Assembly (NCBI GenBank): GCA_035568175.1
Contig: DATMON010000015.1
Span: 92,885-156,884 of the forward strand
Direction: 5' to 3'
DNA: 64,000 nucleotides
DNA from: AV40 sp035568175
GTDB lineage: Bacteria > Verrucomicrobiota > Verrucomicrobiia > Chthoniobacterales > UBA10450
The notes beneath the pieces are model-generated. The model had not been told where the DNA came from. It was given only the letters and a program-made list of their open reading frames with translations, and ran no database searches. Positions within the stretch are counted from its first letter, which is position 1, and each line of letters opens with the position of its first letter. Below, one piece after another: positions 49,338-57,624 of this stretch. Position numbers and translations under genes: made by a program.

Positions 49338-52300
49338 CGGTTGTCGATCTTTCCGTGTTCGCCGTGGCCACCGGCTTGTGGTCCGGGAGAGGCCCCCGGT
49401 GGTGGCTGTTCCGGATGCAAATTCGGTGGGCCATCCTGTGGCACATATTTCTTGATCCACTCTTCGAAAGCTGCCCCCCGTGGCAATCGGCCAGGGACAA
49501 TATTGCAAGCGAGCGCCTTCGCTTCCATGATCGTGACGTTCGGCTCGCCTGAGATCGGAACTAAATCATTTGTCACACTGCCTTGCACCGATCCGGCCGA
49601 ACCGAAATGAAACGGCATTGCGATTTGATGCACGGTTCTTCCGTTGAGATGCATCGGGCGAATGCGCCGACTTACGAGAGCGCGTGATTCGATCGCGCCG
49701 CGTAAGCTCACGATCGAAATGTAATCGCCGTTGTCGATATTTAGCTCGGCCGCGAGCTCGGGCGACATTTCCGCGAACAATTCCGGTTGCAACTCCGCGA
49801 GGTGGCTGAGAAAACGCGACATGCCGCCGGCGGTGTGGTGCTCGGTTAGCCGGTAGGTCGTTAGGACAAATGGGAATCGCGTGTCGCCCGGCGGCGCGAA
49901 CCGGTTTTCTTGCCGAGTAAACCAATTGACCACCGGGTTCGTGTCGCGCGAGTAAAGCGCATTATGCACCGGCGACTCGAGCGGTTCGTAATGCGTCGGC
50001 ATCGGGCCGTCCTGCAAACCTTGCGGAACGTGAAGCCAGCCGAGCCCGTCCTCGTGCAACATGAACGGTGCATCGCCCGGAATTGCCTCGAGTCCGCTCT
50101 CGTTTCCGGTTGGGCGAAACTCGGGCGGCTTTTCGGGCGGAAAATCGGGAATGTCGACACCGGTCCATTTTCGTTGCCTCTGGTCCCACCAGACCAATTT
50201 CTTACGGTCGCTCCACGGCTCGCCGGTCGGGGTTGCGCTGGCTCTATTATATATAATACGGCGATCGCCCGGCCAAGCGAAGCCCCAGCCGTGTCCGAGA
50301 TAATCTTTTGAATTACGCGTATTTGCCTTGTTAACTCCTTCAGGACCAAGCACACCCGAGTAAATCCATCCCCCGCTCGCGGTCGAACCGTCAGCCTTCA
50401 GGCGCGGAAAACCGTCAACCTGCGCACCATGATGCGGATTGCCGTCGCGATCGAGACCGAACACCACTCCGTCCCCGTTAGGTTGAGGATCGGTATACCA
50501 GCCGTTGATCTCTGCCAAGACGGCTTCCATTTTAGGATCGCCCAGCTTGTCTTCCGGGTACCACCAGTTAAGCGCGCGTAAGGGTTCATCGAGCGGATCG
50601 TTGGATTGTTTGGCTTTTGCGATCAGACGCAACGCGAGTTGATGCATGAACCATGCGTCGGATCGGGCGTCACCGGGCGGATCAACTGCTTTCTCGCGCC
50701 ACTGCAAAAGTCTTTGGGTGTTGGTGAACGCGCCTTCCTTTTCCGCGTGACCCGCCGCCGGAAAAAGAAAGACCTCCGTCTCGATTTCTTCGGTTCTCAA
50801 TTCACCACGCTCGATCTCGGGCGAATCCCGCCAAAACACGGCGGCCTCAATCTCGACCATCTCGCGCACAACGAGCCATTTTAATTTCGAGAGCGACGTC
50901 CGCTGAAACCGGGAATTGGCGGCCGCGACCGCGGGGTTCTGCCCCATCATGAACATGCCTTCCATTTTTCCGTCGGCCATGTCGTAGAGATATTCGAAAA
51001 ATGAATGGTTGCCGGTGATCTTCGGGACCCAGTTATATCCGAACTCGTTTTCGGCCGTTGCGTTCTTGCCGTAGTACGCTTTCAGCAAGCTGATGAAGTA
51101 CGACGGAAAATTATGCCAGAGACCAGTCGGCTTGGTCTGATGGGCCAGGTAATCGCTTAGTTTCTCTTCGCTGCCGTCACCGCGCGGCATCGGCAGGTAA
51201 CCGGGCAAAATATCGTAGAGCGTTGGAATGTCGGTCGAGCCTTGAATCGATGCGTGACCGCGTAGCGCCAGAATTCCCCCACCCGGTCGACCGATGTTGC
51301 CCAGTAACAGTTGCAGGATCGACGCCGTCCGAATGATCTGAACGCCTTTGGAATGTTGCGTCCAGCCGAGCGCATAACAAATCGCCGCCGTTTTATCCGG
51401 ACCTGAAGCGGCGACGAGCGCATCGGCAACTTTGTGAAAGAGTGCCGGCGAAATCCCGCAAATTTTCTCCACCATCTCCGGCGTGTAGCGAGCAAAGTGG
51501 CGACGCAACGCTTGGAAAACGCAGCGCGGATGTTGCAGGGTTAGATCGCGTTCAGGAAAACTGAGACCGCCATTGCCCTGATAGGCCCAGGTTTCTTTGT
51601 CGTAAGTGCGTTGTTGTTCGTTCCAGCCGGAGAAAAAGCCAGTCGCGCCTTCATCGGTATCGCGAAAATCTTCGCGCAAAATACAGGAGGCGTTGGTGAA
51701 GTGTACCACGTAGTCGCGGAAGAAAAGATTGTTCTCGATGATGTGCCGGACGAGGCCACCGAGAAATGCGATGTCGCCGCCGGCGCGCATTGGGACCCAG
51801 ATATCGGCCAGCGCGCTTGTGCGCGAGAATCTTGGATCGACATGAATGATGGTCGCGCCGCGCTCCTTCGCTTTCATTACCCAGCGGAAACCGACCGGAT
51901 GCGCTTCGGCCATCGACGAGCCCTCGATTAAAATGCAGTCGGCGTTGGCGAGATCTTGTTGCGCAGTGGTAGCTCCGCCCCGGCCAAAGCTGGTGCCCAG
52001 ACCGGGCACCGTGCTGCTGTGTCATATCCGCGCCTGGTTGGATATGCACACCATCCCCAGGCCGAGAGTGAAAAGTTTTCGAATGAGATAATTTTCTTCG
52101 TTGTCGAGCGTGGCTCCGCCGAGATGACAGATCGCTGCGGTGTGATTGATCGTCGCGCTGTCTTTCTTATGAACGAATGTGCGTTTGCGCGATTCCCAAA
52201 CACGGTCCGCCACCATGTCCATCGCGCGATCGAGCGAAATTGCCGTCCACTCTTTTGCGCGCGGCGCGCGATACTTCATTTTTATTTCGCGCCGGTCGTG

Positions 52301-52588
52301 AGTAAGCAATTGATACGAAGCCGCACCTTTGGGGCAAAGATTCCCCTGGCTAATCGGACTTTCCGGATCGCCTTCGATCGAAATCAGTTTGCCGTCCTTG
52401 TGATAAATCAGCTGCCCGCAACCGACGCCACAATATGGACAAATGGAACGCGCCACTTGCGCATTGTCGATCCGCGCGTGCATCCCGCGCGTCTTGTCCG
52501 ACATCGCTTCCAAACCGGTGCCGTCAGCTCGTTCTCGAATTTGACGAATCAGCGGCCATTTCGAGAGCAACGCAGTGAGCGACATCAT
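49334..52588 (-). CDS. fdhA: Formate dehydrogenase catalytic subunit, selenocysteine-containing
   Basis: One 1084-residue molybdopterin oxidoreductase oxidises formate to CO2. Its [4Fe-4S] ligands are Cys50, Cys53, Cys57 and Cys85 (CPYCGVGCGQLIY; GNLCPKG). At residue 189 an in-frame TGA (52024-52022) follows NQARI and precedes HSSTVPGLGTSFGRGG, exactly where FDH-N type enzymes carry selenocysteine (NQARV-U-H), so it is read as Sec, not stop. A SECIS hairpin lies just downstream. Later motifs include AEAHPVGFRWVMKAKERGA and YALGWTQHSKGVQ. No twin-arginine signal is visible at the N-terminus, so the complex may face the cytoplasm. Confidence 0.93.
51992..52010 (-). promoter_or_regulatory. SECIS element in fdhA
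   Basis: On the minus strand GGTGCCC and GGGCACC form a perfect 7-bp stem closing the pentaloop GGTCT. The loop begins 18 nt after the TGA codon. GGUCU is the SelB-binding apical loop of E. coli fdhF/fdnG SECIS elements, and I recall the same 18-nt distance there. The bulged U of the E. coli stem is not evident. Confidence 0.85.
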
Positions 52589-52677
52589 ATTAATTGATCG
52601 CCTAAACGCCCGTCTCCGTTGCTACCTTCTTTATGCGCAGCAGTAAAGCGCGTTGATTTCTTATTTTCTCGAAAACC

Positions 52678-53046
52678 CTATCGTTCGACGAGCGACGCGC
52701 GCTCTGAGTCGTCCCAGACCGCGGTAAAGCTGTAAGTCTCGCCCGGCTCCACGTTCACCGAAATTTGACTCGGAGAATTTTGCCCATAGGTCTTTGGATT
52801 AGTAGTTATCGACAGCACATGTTTTCCGGGCGGCAACACTCCGTCGTAATTCCGATTAATGCCCAGAACCGCAACCTGGACGCCGTCGACGGCGAGGTTA
52901 ATAGACTCTTCTATACCAAAGTCCGCTGATCTGTTGACGATCAGTCGGGCGTTATCGCCAGAGCGTGCCTGAATCGGTGTATCTGCTCTTAGCGATTGCG
53001 TTAGCAAAAGAATCCCCACGATCAAAACTGAACTGATTGTTTTCAT
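52678..53046 (-). CDS. Small secreted beta-rich protein
   Basis: This 122-residue protein has a signal peptide (MKTISSVLIVGILLLTQSLR, cleavage near ADT). The mature part looks like a PEGA/Ig-like domain: NLAVDGVQVAVLGINRNYDG followed by VLPPGKHVLSI, then NVEPGETYSFTAVWDD. Function is unknown; an envelope carbohydrate or surface role is possible. Upstream (53085-53126) lies a degenerate leader-like sequence with CTCGAAAGGAGGATTCG but without the AAAATCCC block. Confidence 0.7.
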   Translation of the reverse strand: MKTISSVLIVGILLLTQSLRADTPIQARSGDNARLIVNRSADFGIEESINLAVDGVQVAVLGINRNYDGVLPPGKHVLSITTNPKTYGQNSPSQISVNVEPGETYSFTAVWDDSERASLVER

Positions 53047-53139
53047 ATACCAAAAACTGCCTCCAACCGCTTTCGATAACACTGCGCGATTGGAGGAATT
53101 TCGAATCCTCCTTTCGAGATAGACCAGCGACCGCTCTTG

Positions 53140-53607
53140 TCACCTACGAATCAAAACACGGCACGCGGCCGGCAGATTTTCTTCGATGCCTTCAATCAAC
53201 TCACGGAGGCTAATCGGCTTGGCTAAGAATGGATGTCCCTGGATTTGCAGCCCCGACCGTCCTTCCGCTTTTGTCACCAGAGCCGTGAGAAAGACAATCG
53301 GTATTCTGTGCAATGTCGGATCGGATTGAATCCGAGCGGCGACTTCGCCACCATCGATTTCCGGCATCGCGATATCGAGCAGGATAAGGTCAGGCTTAAG
53401 GCCCTGGGCTATTTGATGAGCTTTGCTCGGGTCGTTCTCTTCACCAACGAAGTAGCGGCCCGTTCTCTCCAGCGCGACCTTGGCCGAATGGGTAAAGTCA
53501 GGATTGTTATCGATGATCAAGATGCACGCTTTTTCCTTAATCGGTTCTACAACCTGAGGGAGAAAGTTTGCTTCGACTGTTGTGTTCATAGTTTTCTCTT
53601 CGGACAT
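53140..53607 (-). CDS. Single-domain response regulator
   Basis: This 155-residue receiver protein has no output domain. ILIIDNNPD is the acidic site, LILLDIAMPEIDGGEVAARI carries the phospho-acceptor Asp, VFLTALVT follows, and PFLAKPISLRELIEGI carries the Lys. An internal ATG (MNTTVEANFLPQVVEP) six codons in is an alternative start. It follows the sigma factor gene and a 34-residue membrane peptide on the same strand, suggesting a small regulatory operon. Confidence 0.85.
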   Translation of the reverse strand: MSEEKTMNTTVEANFLPQVVEPIKEKACILIIDNNPDFTHSAKVALERTGRYFVGEENDPSKAHQIAQGLKPDLILLDIAMPEIDGGEVAARIQSDPTLHRIPIVFLTALVTKAEGRSGLQIQGHPFLAKPISLRELIEGIEENLPAACRVLIRR

Positions 53608-53637
53608 TTTGTGGCGGCGTCTGCCTAACCGCTTAGC

Positions 53638-53742
53638 TCATTGAAAAAAAGCGCCCAGAAATGCGATGATTAAACCGATTAACGGGCTGAGCATGGTGAA
53701 CCAAAGACCGATGTTAGTTATCAAAGGGCCGTGTGTTTGCAT
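53638..53742 (-). CDS. 34-residue single-pass membrane peptide
   Basis: The frame ATG 53742 to TGA 53638 encodes MQTHGPLITNIGLWFTMLSP followed by LIGLIIAFLGAFFQ, a peptide that is essentially one membrane helix. It sits between the sigma factor and receiver genes, 17 bp after the first and 30 bp before the second. Short membrane peptides are common under stress sigma factors. It is supported only by frame and context. Confidence 0.5.
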   Translation of the reverse strand: MQTHGPLITNIGLWFTMLSPLIGLIIAFLGAFFQ

Positions 53743-53759
53743 ACGTCATTTGTCCTTCG

Positions 53760-54608
53760 TTAAGCTGCGACTGGCTGCGCTACGGTCAGACCGTTCTCCT
53801 TCTTGCTGAGTGCGCGGCGCAGTTTGGTCAGCGCAATGTTTTGTAATTGGCGAATACGCTCGCGCGTGACGCCGAAATTTTTACCCACATCTTCCAGGGT
53901 CTTCGGTGCTCCACCGTCGAGACCAAAACGCTCAGAGATGATCTTCTGCTCGCGCTTGTCCAGCACATTGAGGAGCCCGTCCATTTCATCGAGCAAGTTT
54001 TTATCACGCAGCAATTCGAACGGCGTTTGCGCCTCCTCATCCCCGATCACCTCGCCGAACGCGGTCGAATCGTCGTCGCCAATCGGGGCTTCGATCGAAG
54101 CCGGGCGGATACCGAGACTTTTTAGTCGCGCGACTTTTTCGCCGGCAATGCCGATCTCCTGGCCAAGTTCATCGTCGGTCGGTTCGCGACCGAGTTCTTC
54201 ACTCAACTGAAGCGAAAGCCGGCGGACCTTCGTGGCTTTATCGACAAGATGCACCGGGAGCCGGATCGTCTTCCCCTGATTGGCCAGAGCGCGTTTGATC
54301 GACTGCTTGATCCACCACATCGCATACGTGCTCAGCTTCGCTCCTTTCTTGGGGTCGAAGCGCTCGACCGCTTTCGTTAGGCCAATGTTTCCTTCGGAAA
54401 TCAGGTCAAGCAGCGGCAGACCGAGATTGACATAATCGCGTGCGATCGTGACAACCAGCCGCAGGTTCGCGTTGATCATGAGTTCGCGCGCTGCGGCATC
54501 GCCCTTCTTTATTTTGCCCGCGAGTTCGATTTCCTGTTGCGGCGACAAAAGAGGAATTCGTCCGATTTCTCGCAGGTATCTGTTCAGTCCGTTATCGCTT
54601 TCGTTCAT
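53760..54608 (-). CDS. Group 2 sigma-70 family RNA polymerase sigma factor
   Basis: This 282-residue sigma factor lacks region 1.1. Region 1.2 is NRYLREIGRIPLLSPQQEIE. Region 2 holds ANLRLVVTIARDYVNLGLPL, DLISEGNIGLTKAVERFDPK and YAMWWIKQSIKRALANQ. Region 3 (~115-190) follows, and region 4 has TLEDVGKNFGVTRERIRQLQ. This is the RpoS/SigA-like non-primary type typical of general stress control. A leader motif copy lies upstream (54641-54709); the same motif marks six other genes here, so this sigma could be the regulator of that set, including itself. That link is inference. Confidence 0.9.
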   Translation of the reverse strand: MNESDNGLNRYLREIGRIPLLSPQQEIELAGKIKKGDAAARELMINANLRLVVTIARDYVNLGLPLLDLISEGNIGLTKAVERFDPKKGAKLSTYAMWWIKQSIKRALANQGKTIRLPVHLVDKATKVRRLSLQLSEELGREPTDDELGQEIGIAGEKVARLKSLGIRPASIEAPIGDDDSTAFGEVIGDEEAQTPFELLRDKNLLDEMDGLLNVLDKREQKIISERFGLDGGAPKTLEDVGKNFGVTRERIRQLQNIALTKLRRALSKKENGLTVAQPVAA

Positions 54609-54640
54609 AACGACAACCTATTCGCCCAAGCGAATCTCCT

Positions 54641-54709
54641 GCTATTGCGCGAGCGCGGGATTTTGCAGTGCCACCAACGAGTCGGCGCGGGCTACCTCTT
54701 TGGAGATAG
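54641..54709 (-). promoter_or_regulatory. Two-hairpin leader motif, copy 4 (sigma factor gene)
   Basis: Minus strand: CTATCTC-CAAA-GAGGTAG gives a full 7-bp stem with one wobble. The base changes keep pairing relative to CTCCCTC/GAGGGAG in copy 5. A 26-nt segment with GCCGAC/GGTGGC pairing follows, then AAAATCCCGC and CTCGCGCAATAGC. It ends about 33 nt before the sigma factor start. Confidence 0.68.
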
Positions 54710-54814
54710 GAGATTGGGGCCTTGCTAACGCAAGATTCGCTTCACGTCCGCCGCGACCAGCGTGTCGACCAATAGTTCGCTACGCGCTTTCTAGCCACGA
54801 CGTCCTCTGCTTTT

Positions 54815-55726
54815 CTATTCGCCCGCGAGTCGATCTAACTCTTGCATCGTCGAATCATCGAGCTCGATCAGCGCCGCACCAGTGTTTTCCTCCAAGTGCT
54901 TGACCTTTGACGTCCCGGGAATCGGGAGCATCACCGGAGATTTCTTGAGCAGCCATGCGAGCGCGATCTGCGCCGGCCCTGCGCTGAGGCGCTTCGCTGC
55001 GCGCGTCAGTGGGCCGTCATGTTTCGCTAGCTCGCCGGTAGCGAGTGGAAACCATGGAATGAAGCCGATGTTTTCTCGGGTGCAATACTCCAGCACCTCC
55101 TCGGAATTTCGATCGACTAGATTATATCGATTCTGGACCGAAACGATCGGAGTGATACGCCGCACCGCCTCGATCTGCTTAACGTTGACTTCAGACAATC
55201 CAATGTGGCGAATTTTGCCCTCGCTCTGAAGATCGACCAACGCGCCGATTTGATCTTCCGTCGCGACTTTCGGGTCGATCCGGTGCAGTTGTAACAAATC
55301 GATCCGCGAAACATGCAACCGGTGAAGACTACCCTCAACCGCCGACCGCAGATGTTTCGGGCGACCGTCCTCGACCCATTGGTTAGGGCCAGGCCGCTGA
55401 AAGCCGGCTTTGGTCGCGATTAAAAGATCGGCCGGATATGGATGCAGCGCCTCGGCAACGAGGCACTCGGAAACTATGGGCCCGTAGGAATCGGCCGTGT
55501 CGATGAGATTGATTCCCAACTCCACTGCACGTCGGAGGACAGCGATCGCCTCGGAATGGTCGGCCGGTTCTCCCCAGACGCCAGGCCCAGTGAGTTGCAT
55601 CGCGCCGAAACCGAGTCGACGGACAGGGATATTACCAATTAGAAATGTTCCGCTCGCTTCGGCCGGGCGCGCATTGTCAGAGGGGGGAGGTTGTTCCGTA
55701 GCTGTCGATGATCTTGAAGTGGTCAT
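54815..55726 (-). CDS. Aldo/keto reductase
   Basis: This 303-residue NADPH-dependent TIM-barrel oxidoreductase has FGAMQLTGPGVWGEP, the catalytic region LIDTADSYGP (Asp, Tyr), DLLIATKAGFQRPGP (Lys), IDLLQLHRIDPKV (His) and the cofactor-binding SPVMLPIPGTSKVKHLEENT near the C-terminus. It is closest to the AKR families that reduce small aldehydes. It stands alone on the minus strand. Confidence 0.92.
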   Translation of the reverse strand: MTTSRSSTATEQPPPSDNARPAEASGTFLIGNIPVRRLGFGAMQLTGPGVWGEPADHSEAIAVLRRAVELGINLIDTADSYGPIVSECLVAEALHPYPADLLIATKAGFQRPGPNQWVEDGRPKHLRSAVEGSLHRLHVSRIDLLQLHRIDPKVATEDQIGALVDLQSEGKIRHIGLSEVNVKQIEAVRRITPIVSVQNRYNLVDRNSEEVLEYCTRENIGFIPWFPLATGELAKHDGPLTRAAKRLSAGPAQIALAWLLKKSPVMLPIPGTSKVKHLEENTGAALIELDDSTMQELDRLAGE

Positions 55727-55750
55727 AACTTCTCCTATTACGAACTAGGG

Positions 55751-55972
55751 TTAAGTCCAACGCGTTCGATCACGCAGCAGACCTTTCTTCGCGCGATTGA
55801 AAAAGGTTGAGCATTCTGCGAAGCGCGACTCGTAAGACTCGCAGATAGGGGACTCACCGTTTTCCTCGATCCACTCCGGGTGCTGCTCGCGCAGAGCGTC
55901 GTGAATTTGCTGCTGAAGCAGAACGTAAGAGCGAATTTCGCCAGAAATGGTCGCAGACGTGTTCATTTTCAT
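55751..55972 (-). CDS. Small conserved protein, paralog A of a pair
   Basis: The 73-residue protein MKMNTSATISGEIRSYVLLQ is strongly similar to the 67-residue protein at 61033-61236. Both have MKMNTS, SYV-LQ-QIHDALREQHPEW, IE-NG, CESYESR. Family and function are unknown. The helix-like IHDALREQHPEWIEENG core and conserved Cys-Glu-Ser-Tyr suggest a small soluble stress protein. Both paralogs carry the same leader motif directly upstream. Confidence 0.75.
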   Translation of the reverse strand: MKMNTSATISGEIRSYVLLQQQIHDALREQHPEWIEENGESPICESYESRFAECSTFFNRAKKGLLRDRTRWT

Positions 55973-56003
55973 TCTCCAATGGATCAGCGGCCGTGAGGCT
56001 TGG

Positions 56004-56072
56004 GCTATTGCGCGTGCGTGGGATTTTCCAATTCTACTCTCGAGGTAATTCGTACTCCCTCGTTCGAGGGAG
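56004..56072 (-). promoter_or_regulatory. Two-hairpin leader motif, copy 5
   Basis: Minus strand: CTCCCTC-GAAC-GAGGGAG is a perfect 7-bp hairpin. A 26-nt segment with AATTAC/GTAGAATT-type pairing follows, then AAAATCCCAC and ACGCGCAATAGC. It ends about 32 nt before the start of small-protein paralog A. The divergent DUF302 gene starts about 70 bp from its other end. Confidence 0.68.
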
Positions 56073-56141
56073 AGAGTCTCCGCCCCGAACTGTTGATATT
56101 GTCACAACCGAACGCCTCGACATTCACAAGGGAAGATTGCT

Positions 56142-56642
56142 ATGAGAACTACGTTGACTGTGCATCATAACGAACACGTAAGCAGCCGATCGTTCGATGA
56201 GGTTGTTCGCGCCTTTGAATCAGCCGTGGGATCCGTTGAAGACATTGGACTTGAAGCGCTCGCAGTGTCAACGAAGAGCGCCGAGGAGTTCGAGAGCCAA
56301 GTAAAATCCCGTGAGAGCACGAGCGGTTTCATGCGCTTCTTCACCGCCGATCATGGCGCGTGGATGGCGAGCGTCGGATTGAACGCCAAGGCCAGAATGT
56401 ACACAATCGGCAATCCGTTGATCGCCCGGACCATGCTCGAACACGACATTGCCGCTGGATTGAATGTTCCGGTGCGGTTGATGATCTATGAAGAGCCGGC
56501 GAGCCGGACAACTCGATTGACCTACGATCTTCCTTCTTCGCTGATGAGCGGATTGAAGAATGAGAAGGTTGCCGCAGCCGCGAAAAAGCTGGACGCCAAG
56601 CTCATTGCTCTGGCGGTTCACGCTACAGGTGCAGAAACCTAA
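56142..56642 (+). CDS. DUF302 domain protein
   Basis: This 166-residue protein has VVRAFESAVGSVEDIGLEAL, then GFMRFFTADHGAWMASVGLN, TIGNPLIARTMLEHDIAAGL and LMIYEEPASRTTRLTYDLPS, which fits the DUF302 fold (often fused to or near redox and detoxification genes). Function is not established. A PanE-like gene follows 20 bp downstream, so cotranscription is likely. Confidence 0.82.
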   Translation: MRTTLTVHHNEHVSSRSFDEVVRAFESAVGSVEDIGLEALAVSTKSAEEFESQVKSRESTSGFMRFFTADHGAWMASVGLNAKARMYTIGNPLIARTMLEHDIAAGLNVPVRLMIYEEPASRTTRLTYDLPSSLMSGLKNEKVAAAAKKLDAKLIALAVHATGAET

Positions 56643-56662
56643 CGAGTTACAAGACACTCGAT

Positions 56663-57592
56663 ATGGCGATGCGGATTCTTGTCGTCGGCGCCGGTGCGGT
56701 GGGTGGTTATTTTGGTGGCCGGTTGGCCCTGGCTGGGCGCGATGTCACTTTTCTCGTGCGCCCATTGCGTGCGAAACAGCTCAGTCGAGATGGTCTCCGA
56801 ATCATCAGCCCACATGGTGACGCGGTCCTCTCTCCGAAGCTGGTAACCGCTGATAAGATCGACACGCCTTACGACGTCGTCTTCCTGAGCGTGAAAGCGT
56901 ATGCGCTTGAGGCGGCGATGAATGATTTCGCCGAGGCCGTGGGACCGGAAACGATGATCTTTCCAGTCCTCAACGGCATGCGCCACATCGATCTCTTGAC
57001 GAAACGGTTCGGAGAACATGCGGTCATCGGCGGCGTCTGTTTCGTCGCCGCCGACATCGACGACCAGGTTGGTATCGTCCAACTGGCCGACTTTCAGTAT
57101 CTTCTTTATGGCGAGAGAAACGGCGAGACCACGCCCCGCCTGAAAACGCTCGATGCAACACTGCAGGGAGCCGGATTCGATGCCCATCTGTCGCCGGACA
57201 TTATGCAAGCGATGTGGGAGAAATGGGTCCAGCTCGCCAGCCTCGGTGCGGTTACTTGCCTGATGCGCGGAACGATCGGCGAGATCGTGGCTTCGCCGGG
57301 TGGGGCCGAGCTATCGATTGATATAGTGAACGAGTCTGCGGCGGTTGCCATGGCCTGCGGCTATAAGCCGTCGGATAAATTGCTTTCGAGACACACGACC
57401 GCGATGACGGCGCACGGATCTTCGTTAACTTCTTCGATGTATCGCGACTTGCGAAAGGGCGCGCCAGTCGAGGCCGATCACATCCTGGGCGACTTCATCG
57501 AACGCGGCAGCACCCACGGAGTTACCACGCCATTATTGAAAGCGGCTTTCGTCAATCTTCGCGTTTACCAAGACAGCCTCCCGAAACATTGA
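56663..57592 (+). CDS. 2-dehydropantoate 2-reductase-like protein (PanE/ApbA family)
   Basis: This 309-residue NADPH-dependent ketoacid reductase has the Rossmann loop RILVVGAGAVGGYFGGRLAL, the motif FPVLNGMRHIDLL (catalytic Asn), KWVQLASLGAVTCL with the Lys, and C-terminal MYRDLRKGAPVEADHILGDF. Its role may be in pantothenate synthesis or in a detoxifying ketoacid reduction; paralogs are common. It follows DUF302. Confidence 0.88.
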   Translation: MAMRILVVGAGAVGGYFGGRLALAGRDVTFLVRPLRAKQLSRDGLRIISPHGDAVLSPKLVTADKIDTPYDVVFLSVKAYALEAAMNDFAEAVGPETMIFPVLNGMRHIDLLTKRFGEHAVIGGVCFVAADIDDQVGIVQLADFQYLLYGERNGETTPRLKTLDATLQGAGFDAHLSPDIMQAMWEKWVQLASLGAVTCLMRGTIGEIVASPGGAELSIDIVNESAAVAMACGYKPSDKLLSRHTTAMTAHGSSLTSSMYRDLRKGAPVEADHILGDFIERGSTHGVTTPLLKAAFVNLRVYQDSLPKH

Positions 57593-57624
57593 TGCCAGCA
57601 ACTCAGTTCCCCGCGCGCGTATTT

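Noticed and set aside
52010..52024. Apparent frameshift or nonsense mutation splitting the formate dehydrogenase gene
   Set aside because: Both parts are in the same frame, the TGA stands at the known selenocysteine site and a SECIS hairpin follows at the right distance, so it is one selenoprotein gene.
53085..53126. An eighth copy of the leader motif upstream of the small secreted protein
   Set aside because: CTCGAAAGGAGGATTCG resembles the first block, but AAAATCCC and the terminal block are absent and spacing does not fit; kept only as a possible degenerate relative.
56305..56315. AAAATCCCG inside the DUF302 gene as a leader motif
   Set aside because: It lies in a clear coding sequence and lacks the hairpins and the 26-nt spacing.
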